A stretch of 5,323 nt of DNA from Pseudomonadota bacterium (GTDB taxonomy: Bacteria; Myxococcota; Myxococcia; Myxococcales; Anaeromyxobacteraceae), in the NCBI GenBank assembly GCA_023411405.1, contig JAEYOU010000186.1:1-5323 (forward strand), read 5' to 3'. The translations under genes and the position numbers were made by a program. Positions 1 through 5,323 of the stretch are shown here, one piece after another. The notes below the pieces were generated by a model, which had not been told where the DNA came from, searched no databases, and saw only the letters and a list, made by a program, of their open reading frames with translations. The number at the start of each line of letters is the position of its first letter. The first letter of the stretch is position 1.

Positions 1-297
1 GCGCCGGAGGGCGCGCGCCCGCTCCGGTTCGACCCGGGGCAGGGCGGGATCCTGTGCGAGCGCTGTGCCCACACCGGCGCGGCCGCCCCGCTCCTCTCGC
101 GGGCCGCGGTGGCGTCCCTGGCGCGCCTCCAGGCCGCGCCCCTCGCCGCCGCCCTCGCCGAGCCGCTCGATCCAATCGATCCATCCCTGGGCCGCGAGCT
201 GCGCGACGCGCTCGGGGCCTTCATCGGGCACCACCTGGGAAGAACGCTCGCCGCGCGGCGTTTCCTCGACGAGGTCGGCCCCGTGCTGGACGGCTGA
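1..297 (+). CDS. recO: RecO, DNA repair/recombination mediator, C-terminal fragment (5' end outside window)
   Basis: The open frame enters from the left edge in frame 1 and ends at TGA 295-297, giving the last 98 residues of a protein. Visible are PLRFDPGQGGILCERC (Cys at fragment residues 19 and 22) and, near the end, a helical segment GHHLGRTLAARRFLDEVGPVL. In RecO proteins a Cys4 zinc site sits in the C-terminal domain, and the CERC pair would be its second half. The HHLGR...RRFLDEV ending is typical of RecO C-termini. Known role of the family: RecO works with RecR (and RecF) to load RecA onto SSB-coated single-stranded DNA in gap and break repair, in the cytoplasm. The neighbourhood recO–glyQ–glyS occurs in several bacterial lineages and supports the call. 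The N-terminal OB fold and the first cysteine pair are upstream of the window, so completeness cannot be judged. Confidence 0.85.
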   Translation, partial: APEGARPLRFDPGQGGILCERCAHTGAAAPLLSRAAVASLARLQAAPLAAALAEPLDPIDPSLGRELRDALGAFIGHHLGRTLAARRFLDEVGPVLDG

Positions 298-326
298 GGA
301 CCGCCCCTCCCGCGGCGAATCTCCGT

Positions 327-355
327 TTGACACCGCGGCCTTACGGCCCTACGGT
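327..355 (+). promoter_or_regulatory. Predicted sigma-70-type promoter of glyQS
   Basis: A perfect -35 hexamer TTGACA (327-332) is followed after 17 nt by TACGGT (350-355). That -10 hexamer keeps the three most conserved positions (TA...T) of TATAAT. It lies in the gap between recO and glyQ. Initiation would be near 362, giving a leader of roughly 50 nt before the GTG at 411. That is too short for a T-box or other large riboswitch, and none is visible. A nearly identical arrangement occurs again before the lipoprotein genes. The start site is a prediction only. Confidence 0.7.
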
Positions 356-381
356 GCCGCTTTCGATCGCGCGCGGTACCC

Positions 382-405
382 GCCGAGTCGAAGGCCGAGT
401 GGAGG
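382..405 (+). repeat. 12-bp imperfect tandem repeat in the glyQ leader
   Basis: GCCGAGTCGAAG (382-393) is followed directly by GCCGAGTGGAGG (394-405); 10 of 12 positions agree. The second copy ends in GGAGG, the Shine-Dalgarno of glyQ, while the first has a degenerate GAAG at the same place. It looks like a small local duplication in the untranslated leader. A functional role is not shown, and with such high GC a chance origin is possible. Confidence 0.5.
401..405 (+). promoter_or_regulatory. Shine-Dalgarno fixing the glyQ start
   Basis: GGAGG is followed by a 5-nt spacer and then GTG at 411. This decides between the in-frame GTG codons at 399 and 411: the earlier one overlaps the ribosome-binding site itself and has no comparable site before it. 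It also rules out the much longer upstream extension of the frame, which would run across recO. Confidence 0.8.
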
Positions 406-410
406 CTCGT

Positions 411-1340
411 GTGTACTTCCAGGACCTCATCTTGAAGCTGCAGTCGTACTGGGCGAGCCGGAACTGCATCCTCGCCCAGGGGTATGACCAGGAGGTCGGC
501 GCGGGGACGATGAACCCCGCCACCTTCCTGCGGGTGCTCGGGCCGGAGCCCTGGAACGTCGCGTACGTCGAGCCCTCACGGCGCCCCGCGGACGGCCGCT
601 ACGGCGAGAACCCGAACCGGCTGTACCAGCACCACCAGTTCCAGGTCATCCTCAAGCCCAACCCGCCCGACGTGCAGGAGCTCTACCTCGGCTCCCTCCG
701 CGCCATCGGGATCGATCCCCGCGCCCACGACATCCGGTTCGTCGAGGACGACTGGGAGAGCCCGACGCTGGGCGCCTGGGGCCTCGGCTGGGAGGTCTGG
801 TGCGACGGGATGGAGATCACGCAGTACACCTACTTCCAGCAGGCGGGCGGCTTCGAGGTGAAGCCCGTCGCGGCCGAGCTCACGTACGGGCTCGAGCGGA
901 TCGCCATGTACCTTCAGGACGTCGAGAACGTCTTCGACGTCGAGTGGGTGAAGGGCGTCCGGTATCGCGAGGTCTTCCACCGGAACGAGGTGGAGATGAG
1001 CACCTACTCGTTCCAGAAGTCGGACGCGAAGATGCTCTTCGGCCTGTTCGAGACGTACGAGGCCGAGTGCAAGCGGCTCATCGGCGAGGGGCTGCCGCTG
1101 CCGGCGTACGACTACTGCCTGAAGTGCTCCCACACCTTCAACAACCTGGACGCGCGCGGCGCGATCAGCGTCACCGAGCGGGCCGCGTACATCGGCCGGG
1201 TCCGGGCGCTCGCGCACGCGTGCGCCCGCGGGTACCTCGACATGCGGGAGAGCCTGGGGTTCCCGCTCTTGCCCGAGAGTGAACGTGCCGCCGCGGTCGA
1301 GGCCGCCCGGGCGGCGCGGGAAGCGCGGGAGGCGCGATGA
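411..1340 (+). CDS. glyQ: Glycyl-tRNA synthetase alpha subunit
   Basis: This is the catalytic alpha subunit of the bacterial alpha2beta2 glycyl-tRNA synthetase, a cytoplasmic class II enzyme that activates glycine with ATP and, with GlyS, charges tRNA-Gly. The 309-residue length matches the family (about 300). Conserved stretches are present in order: YFQDLILKLQ at the start, YDQEVGAGTMNPATFLR (25-41), the motif-2 region PSRRPADGRYGENPNR (55-70), QFQVILKP (76-83), HDIRFVEDDWESPTLGAWG (106-124), TYFQQAGG (140-147), motif 3 YGLERIAMYL (159-168, with Arg163), and LDARGAISVTERAAYIGRVR (246-265). GTG 411 is chosen because it starts exactly where family members start and has GGAGG 5 nt upstream. 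The last ~20 residues are an Ala/Arg/Glu-rich, probably helical tail beyond the conserved core. A CxxC pair (Cys236, Cys239) sits just before SHTFN. The stop overlaps the glyS start (ATGA), indicating translational coupling and balanced subunit synthesis. Confidence 0.97.
   Translation: MYFQDLILKLQSYWASRNCILAQGYDQEVGAGTMNPATFLRVLGPEPWNVAYVEPSRRPADGRYGENPNRLYQHHQFQVILKPNPPDVQELYLGSLRAIGIDPRAHDIRFVEDDWESPTLGAWGLGWEVWCDGMEITQYTYFQQAGGFEVKPVAAELTYGLERIAMYLQDVENVFDVEWVKGVRYREVFHRNEVEMSTYSFQKSDAKMLFGLFETYEAECKRLIGEGLPLPAYDYCLKCSHTFNNLDARGAISVTERAAYIGRVRALAHACARGYLDMRESLGFPLLPESERAAAVEAARAAREAREAR
1327..1332 (+). promoter_or_regulatory. Shine-Dalgarno of glyS inside the glyQ end
   Basis: GGGAGG ends 4 nt before ATG 1337. 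It lies within the Arg/Glu/Ala-rich tail codons of glyQ. This strong site supports the annotated glyS start, and with it the reality of the basic N-terminal tail of GlyS. Confidence 0.8.
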
Positions 1341-3523
1341 GCCCTGCGAAGAAGACGGTCGTGAAGGCGAAGCGCCCCGCGGCGAAGAAGGCGCCGGCGG
1401 GCAAGGCCGCCGCGGCGAAGCCTGCCGACCTGCTCCTCGAGATCGGCGCCGAGGAGATCCCCGCCGGCTTCGTGCCCGCCGCCGTCGCCCAGCTCGAGGC
1501 GGAGCTCGGGAAGGCGCTCGACGACGCGCGCCTCGCGCACGGCGAGGTGAAGGCGGTCGGCTCGCCGCGGCGGCTCGCCGTCTGGGCGCGCGCGGTGGCG
1601 CCGCGCCAGACCGACGCGCAGAGCCAGGCCTTCGGCCCCCCGGTGGCGCAGGCGTTCGACAAGGACGGCAACCCCACCCCGGCCGCGCTCGGCTTCGCGC
1701 GCAGCCAGGGCGTGGAGGTGGCCGCGCTCGAGCGCGCGATGACGCCCAAGGGCGAGCGGCTCGCGGTGACCAAGGTGGAGCACGGGAAGCCCGCGGGCGA
1801 GGTGCTGCCCGGCCTCCTCGAGAAGCTCGTCGGCGCGATCCGGTTCCGGAAGGCCATGCGCTCGCGCTGGGACGAGGTGACGTTCGCGCGCCCGGTCCGG
1901 TGGATCGCGGCGCTCCACGGCGGGAAGAAGCTCGACGTCCGGTACGGGGAGATCCGCTCCGGCGCCGTGACCTTCGGCCACCGCTTCCTCGCGCCGAAGG
2001 CGATCGCCCTCGCGGGCACGCCCGAGGACTACGTCGCGAAGCTCCGGAAGGCGCACGTGCTCGTCGATCCCGCCGAGCGGCGCGCGGCGCTCGAGGCGGC
2101 GCTCGCGAAGGCGGCGAAGCTCGCCGGCGGCGCGATCCGCCCCGACGCGGCGCTGCTCGACGAGGTGCTCTACCTCGTGGAGGAGCCGACCGCGATCGCC
2201 GGCGAGTTCGAGCGCTCGAACCTCGAGCTCCCGGCGGAGGTGGTCATCTCCGAGCTGCGGAACCACCAGCGCTACTTCGCGGTGGTGGACGGGGAGGGGA
2301 GGCTCCGCAACGGCTTCGTGGCCGTCTCCGCCACGGCGGTGAAGGATCCCAAGGTCGCGCGCCACGGCTACGAGCGGGTGCTCCGCGCCCGCCTCGCGGA
2401 CGCGCGCTTCTTCTTCGAGGAGGACCGGAAGCGGACGCTCGCGGACCGGATCCCGGACCTCGCCCGCCGGACCTACCTCGCCAAGCTCGGCAGCGAGCTC
2501 GACCGCGCCGGCCGGATCGGCGCCGTGGCCGACGGGCTCGCGCGCGCGCTCGGCAAGGAGGCCCTCGCCGGCGATCTCGCCGAGGTGGCCCGGCTCGCCA
2601 AGGTGGACCTCAACACCGGCATGGTGGGCGAGTTCCCCGAGCTGCAGGGGATCATGGGCGCCCACTACGCCCGGCTCGAGGGCGCGCGGCCGGAGCTGGC
2701 CGACGCGATCGAGGACCACTACAAGCCCATCGGCGCGTCCGACGCCATGCCCCGCGGCGACCTGGGCGCGCTCGTCGGCCTCGCCGACCGGCTCCACCAG
2801 CTCGTGGGGATCATCGGGGTGGGGGAGAAGGCCACCGGCGCGGCCGACCCGTACGGCCTGCGGCGGGCGGCCATCGCCATCCTCCGCATCCTCCTCGACC
2901 GCGGGTATCACCTGTCGCTCTCGGAGGCGGTGGAGCGCACGCTCGATACGCTCTCCGGGGTGAAGCTCGCCGCCGATCGCAAGGTCGTGGCCGGACAGGT
3001 CCTCGACTTCCTCCGGGGCCGCGTCCGCGCGCTCTGGAGCGAGGAGCACCCGGCTGACCTCGTCGAGGCGGTGCTCGCCGCCGGGTTCGACGACGTGGTG
3101 GACGCGCGGCGCCGCCTCGAGGCGCTCGCCCAGGTGAAGGCGCGGCCGGACTTCACGCCGCTCGCCGTGGCGTTCAAGCGCGTCGCCAACATCCAGGAGA
3201 AGGCCGGCGCGGCCGCGGGCGCCGAGGTGAACGCGGCGCTCCTCGCCGACGACGCCGAGCGGCACCTCCACGCCGAGCTCCTCCGCGTCGAGCAGGAGGT
3301 GAACGCGCGGCGGGCGGCCCGCGACTACCCGGCCGTGCTCCGGAACGTCGCCACGCTCGAGCCGGCGGTGGCCCGGTTCTTCGACGACGTGCTCGTCATG
3401 GCCGAGGATCCGGGGCTCCGCGCCAACCGCCTCGGCCTCCTCAAGCGCGTCGGCGCGCTCTTCCAGGACGTCGCCGACTTCCGGCGCATCCAGGCCGAGC
3501 TGCCGGCCGGGCCCTCGGCCTGA
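1337..3523 (+). CDS. glyS: Glycyl-tRNA synthetase beta subunit with Lys/Ala/Pro-rich N-terminal tail
   Basis: This is the large subunit of the alpha2beta2 glycyl-tRNA synthetase. It contributes tRNA binding to the complex made with GlyQ. At 728 residues it is about 40 longer than the E. coli protein (689). Residues 1-30 are a basic tail with 8 Lys, 1 Arg, 11 Ala, 4 Pro and no acidic residue. The family's usual start, LLLEIGAEEIPAGF, follows at 32-45. Further family signatures are SPRRLAVW, FARPVRWIAALHGG, SELRNHQRYFAV, ARLADARFFFEEDR and the degenerate HD-like region around VDLNTGMVGEFPELQGIMG (about 423-441). Next come GDLGALVGLADRLHQLVG and AADPYGLRRAAIAILRI, and a C-terminal DALR-type anticodon-binding region with FKRVANI (613-619) and LVMAEDPGLRANRLGLL near the end. 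The ATG overlaps the glyQ stop and has GGGAGG upstream, so the tail appears genuinely translated. No frameshift or missing conserved block is apparent. No clear terminator follows it. Confidence 0.97.
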   Translation: MSPAKKTVVKAKRPAAKKAPAGKAAAAKPADLLLEIGAEEIPAGFVPAAVAQLEAELGKALDDARLAHGEVKAVGSPRRLAVWARAVAPRQTDAQSQAFGPPVAQAFDKDGNPTPAALGFARSQGVEVAALERAMTPKGERLAVTKVEHGKPAGEVLPGLLEKLVGAIRFRKAMRSRWDEVTFARPVRWIAALHGGKKLDVRYGEIRSGAVTFGHRFLAPKAIALAGTPEDYVAKLRKAHVLVDPAERRAALEAALAKAAKLAGGAIRPDAALLDEVLYLVEEPTAIAGEFERSNLELPAEVVISELRNHQRYFAVVDGEGRLRNGFVAVSATAVKDPKVARHGYERVLRARLADARFFFEEDRKRTLADRIPDLARRTYLAKLGSELDRAGRIGAVADGLARALGKEALAGDLAEVARLAKVDLNTGMVGEFPELQGIMGAHYARLEGARPELADAIEDHYKPIGASDAMPRGDLGALVGLADRLHQLVGIIGVGEKATGAADPYGLRRAAIAILRILLDRGYHLSLSEAVERTLDTLSGVKLAADRKVVAGQVLDFLRGRVRALWSEEHPADLVEAVLAAGFDDVVDARRRLEALAQVKARPDFTPLAVAFKRVANIQEKAGAAAGAEVNAALLADDAERHLHAELLRVEQEVNARRAARDYPAVLRNVATLEPAVARFFDDVLVMAEDPGLRANRLGLLKRVGALFQDVADFRRIQAELPAGPSA

Positions 3524-3541
3524 TCCCCGCCGCCCATGTCC

Positions 3542-3571
3542 TTGACCGCCCTCGACCCCGGACGCTACGGT
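3542..3571 (+). promoter_or_regulatory. Predicted promoter of the lipoprotein pair
   Basis: TTGACC (3542-3547, five of six bases of the -35 consensus) is followed after 18 nt by TACGGT (3566-3571). The same -10 hexamer, also preceded by C, is found before glyQ. Initiation would fall near 3578, only about 6 nt before GTG 3584. If real, the lipoprotein genes can be transcribed independently of glyQS, and the upstream ATG 3536 is not on this transcript. The -35 is imperfect, the spacing is 1 nt longer than at glyQ, and no start site has been measured. Confidence 0.5.
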
Positions 3572-3583
3572 TCGCCCCTCCCC

Positions 3584-4939
3584 GTGCACGCCCTCTCCCG
3601 ATCCCTCCCCGCGGTGCTCGCGCTCCTCGCCGCCTGCGCCCAGGGCGCCAACCGGGAGGACGCGCCGCTCGACCGGGTCCACTATCCCGCCGGCGCGGCG
3701 TTCTCGGACGGCCAGCTCCTCGTCGTGAACACCGACCAGGACCTGGCCTACGAGGGCGGCTCGCTCCTCGCGTTCGACCCGGACACGGGGGAGCCCCAGG
3801 GCGGGGTGGCGGTGCCGTACATGGCGGGGCGGCTGCGGGTCGTGGACGCCGCGGCCGCCGCGGGGTGCGACCTCGGGCCGGACTCCCCGTACCAGGTCCC
3901 CTTCGCGATGGTGCCGGGGCGGTCGGAGAAGTCGCTCCTCGTCGTGCGCCTGCCGCTCGCGGCCGGCGCGCAGGACCTGCGACGCACGATCGACCTGCGC
4001 GCCGACGGCGCCGCGTATCCGTACGACGCCGCGCTCACCTGCGGCGCCGACGGGACGCCGCGCGCCTGGGTCAGCTTCCAGCGCGGCCTCGACGACCGGG
4101 GCTACGTCGCGCAGCTCGATCTCTCCGGCGCCACGTTCCCGCCGCCCGTCGTGCAGGTCTTCACGGGGCTCGGCTCTCCCCGCAGCTTCGCCTGGGACCG
4201 GGATCACGATCGGCTCTACTTCACGACGCGCGAGTTCCGGCGGCGCGCGCCGATCCGGTGGATCGAGATCGGCGGCGGCTGCAAGCCGTTCGAGGGTGGC
4301 ATCCAGGACGAGCGCCGAGGCGGCTGCCACGTGGACGAGCAGGGGATCGACCTCTCCGCGCACCTCGTCGGCGCCGAGCCGAACGGCATCGCGCTCTCCT
4401 CGGGCCTCCGGCCGTGCGTCTACGGCGAGGCCGGCGAGCTGTGCCGGCGCATGTACGTCTCGGTGCAGCTCTACGACGCGGATCTCGCGCGGTACCTCGA
4501 CGCCCGCCCCTCGGGCGACGTCGGGGGCAAGCTGGTCGTGCTCGAGCTGTCCGAGTCCGGGCTGGGCGGGCCCTCCGTGCGCTGGCTCCGTGACGTGGAC
4601 ATCGGGAAGATCGCCGGCGACGTGCTGGTCATCGGGCGCGAGGGGCGTGGAGACCTCGTCGTCACGACCGCGGTCCACGACGACCTCCTCTGGATCTTCG
4701 ACGACGAGCGCGGGGTGATGGCCAGGGTGTTCGGGCGGCTGGCGACCGGCGTGCCCGAGCTCGGCCACAAGCCGACGGGGCTCGCCAGCCGGGCGCTGGA
4801 CGGCGACACGGTCCGGGTGTTCGTGACCTCGTACGAGGACCACTGGGTGAGCGCCGTGGACATCCCGCTCGCCGACCCCACGGAGGCGAGCGTCGCGGTC
4901 GACGGCGCTGCCCCGCTCCGCTTCGGGAGGCCGCAGTGA
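3584..4939 (+). CDS. Predicted secreted lipoprotein, beta-propeller-like, function unknown
   Basis: I cannot assign a specific function. From GTG 3584 the product is 451 residues with a short lipoprotein signal: HALSR, then a hydrophobic stretch ending in LALLAAC with the lipobox Cys at 18. It should therefore be exported, lipidated and anchored by signal peptidase II processing. The mature part contains repeated hydrophobic beta-strand pairs of the YVTN/NHL beta-propeller style: GQLLVVNTDQD...LLAFDPDTGEP (43-71), KSLLVVRLPL (116-125), AWVSFQRG...YVAQLDLSG (about 161-182), FAWDRDHDRLYFTTREF (about 202-218), MYVSVQLYD...KLVVLELSES (about 290-325), LVVTTAVHDDLLWIFDDERG (about 358-377) and PTGLASRALDG...VFVTSYEDHWVSAVDIP (397-429). 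This is compatible with six or seven blades, by inference. Six further Cys (95, 153, 233, 248, 278, 287) could form disulfides outside the cytoplasm; no CxxCH heme site is seen. An in-frame ATG at 3536 would add 16 residues before the signal, but no Shine-Dalgarno supports either start. The stop overlaps the next gene by GTGA. Confidence 0.75.
   Translation: MHALSRSLPAVLALLAACAQGANREDAPLDRVHYPAGAAFSDGQLLVVNTDQDLAYEGGSLLAFDPDTGEPQGGVAVPYMAGRLRVVDAAAAAGCDLGPDSPYQVPFAMVPGRSEKSLLVVRLPLAAGAQDLRRTIDLRADGAAYPYDAALTCGADGTPRAWVSFQRGLDDRGYVAQLDLSGATFPPPVVQVFTGLGSPRSFAWDRDHDRLYFTTREFRRRAPIRWIEIGGGCKPFEGGIQDERRGGCHVDEQGIDLSAHLVGAEPNGIALSSGLRPCVYGEAGELCRRMYVSVQLYDADLARYLDARPSGDVGGKLVVLELSESGLGGPSVRWLRDVDIGKIAGDVLVIGREGRGDLVVTTAVHDDLLWIFDDERGVMARVFGRLATGVPELGHKPTGLASRALDGDTVRVFVTSYEDHWVSAVDIPLADPTEASVAVDGAAPLRFGRPQ
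4925..4930 (+). promoter_or_regulatory. Shine-Dalgarno of the second lipoprotein gene
   Basis: GGGAGG lies 5 nt before GTG 4936, within the last codons of the preceding lipoprotein gene. It fixes the GTG start, which overlaps the upstream TGA (GTGA), and supports translational coupling. Confidence 0.8.
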
Positions 4940-5323
4940 TCCGCCGCGCGTTCTTCGCTCTCGCGCTCGCGCTCCTCGCCGCCTGCGAGCGGGGGTCGTC
5001 GAGCCCGGCGCGCCGGCTGGCGCAGCCGAGCGCCGTGGCGGTCTTCTCCGGCTCCACGTCGCGGCACGGAATGCAGCTCTGGCCGTACGTCGCCGTGGCC
5101 AACAGCGCGCAGGACGAGCTGGTCCTGTTCGACGCCGTCGACGACAGGCCGGTGGCGGCGCCGATCGTCCTGCGCCCGCTCTCCATCCCCGTCGGCGCGC
5201 CGCGCCCGGCGCTCCTCGCCGCGGCGAGCTTCCACCCGCCGGCGGACCAGCGGCTGCGGCCGAGGCCGAGCCTCCTCGTCGTGGCCACCGCGGGCTCGAG
5301 CGAGCTGCAGCTCATCCGGACGT
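4936..5323 (+). CDS. Second predicted lipoprotein, possibly propeller-like, N-terminal part (3' end outside window)
   Basis: The frame is open from GTG 4936 to the right edge, giving 129 complete codons. The N-terminus is MIRRAFFALALALLAAC: two Arg, a hydrophobic core and a lipobox LAAC with Cys17, a textbook lipoprotein signal. Residue +2 is Glu, so an Asp-type inner-membrane retention signal is absent. The mature part begins with a Ser/Arg-rich linker and then strand-like segments: PSAVAVFSGS, LWPYVAVANSAQDELVLFDAVDDRPV and, further on, SLLVVATAGSSELQLI. This resembles the blade pattern (exposed strand, short turn, strand ending in a D/N turn) of YVTN-type propellers and the opening of the lipoprotein encoded just upstream. 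Apart from the lipobox Cys, no cysteine occurs in the visible part, unlike its neighbour. The coupled GTGA start, preceded by GGGAGG, implies co-expression with the upstream lipoprotein. Function is unknown, and length and fold cannot be settled from the fragment. Confidence 0.75.
   Translation, partial: MIRRAFFALALALLAACERGSSSPARRLAQPSAVAVFSGSTSRHGMQLWPYVAVANSAQDELVLFDAVDDRPVAAPIVLRPLSIPVGAPRPALLAAASFHPPADQRLRPRPSLLVVATAGSSELQLIRT

Noticed and set aside
167..183. Two copies of TCGATCCA, 9 bp apart, in recO
   Set aside because: They encode the ordinary peptide LDPIDP within a variable RecO segment; the repeat is too short to suggest more than local drift.
337..348. GGCC-TTAC-GGCC inverted repeat inside the glyQ promoter spacer, considered as an operator
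   Set aside because: The arms are only 4 bp of pure G/C and expected by chance at this composition; no second copy occurs at the other promoter.
54..410. Upstream extension of the glyQ frame to ATG 54
   Set aside because: It overlaps the recO end and the promoter, encodes an Arg/Pro-rich nonsense sequence, and GlyQ family members begin at the YFQDLIL position that follows GTG 411.
356..410. Possible riboswitch or T-box leader before glyQ
   Set aside because: The predicted leader is about 50 nt, has no specifier or antiterminator-like structure and no terminator hairpin with a T-run.
1279..3057. A 592-codon plus-strand frame inside glyS
   Set aside because: It is an out-of-frame shadow of glyS, made almost only of Arg, Gly, Ala and Pro, with no recognisable domain.
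3505..3520. Small inverted repeat GGCCG...CGGCC at the end of glyS, considered as a terminator
   Set aside because: The stem is only 5 bp, lies inside the coding sequence and is not followed by a T-run.
1112..4843. A 1243-codon open frame on the minus strand across glyQ, glyS and the first lipoprotein gene
   Set aside because: It is the mirror of GC-rich coding sequence with strong third-position bias. Its product is Arg/Glu/His/Leu-rich low-complexity with no family signature, while the plus strand encodes recognised proteins throughout.

Overview
The window is very GC-rich with a strong G/C third-codon bias. It carries a recO–glyQ–glyS housekeeping block followed by two predicted lipoprotein genes, all on the + strand. 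Base composition, the Lys/Ala/Pro-rich tail on GlyS and the lipoproteins suggest a Myxococcota (deltaproteobacterial) chromosome, perhaps Anaeromyxobacter-like. That placement is an inference from style, not a database match.

Layout: positions 1–297 hold the 3' end of recO (recombination mediator), with its CxxC zinc-ligand pair visible. A 113-nt gap follows, holding a convincing sigma-70-type promoter (TTGACA, 17 nt, TACGGT) and a small 12-bp tandem repeat whose second copy supplies the glyQ Shine-Dalgarno. glyQ (GTG start at 411) and glyS (ATG at 1337) overlap by ATGA and encode the two subunits of the bacterial alpha2beta2 glycyl-tRNA synthetase. GlyS has an unusual basic N-terminal tail of about 30 residues.

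Only 12 nt after glyS an open frame begins that leads into a secreted lipoprotein with beta-propeller-like sequence. A second copy of the glyQ-type promoter (TTGACC, 18 nt, TACGGT) lies just upstream of, and partly inside, this frame. The best start is therefore GTG 3584, probably on a nearly leaderless mRNA. The gene overlaps the next one by GTGA, and that second lipoprotein runs off the right edge of the window. The two lipoproteins look like a translationally coupled, co-exported pair of unknown function.

The synthetase block is ordinary housekeeping. The parts that deserve a second look are the matching promoter pair, the start-site ambiguity of the first lipoprotein, the GlyS tail and the uncharacterised lipoprotein pair. 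I saw no mobile element, CRISPR array, RNA gene or clear intrinsic terminator. There is no gene-free stretch longer than 300 bases.
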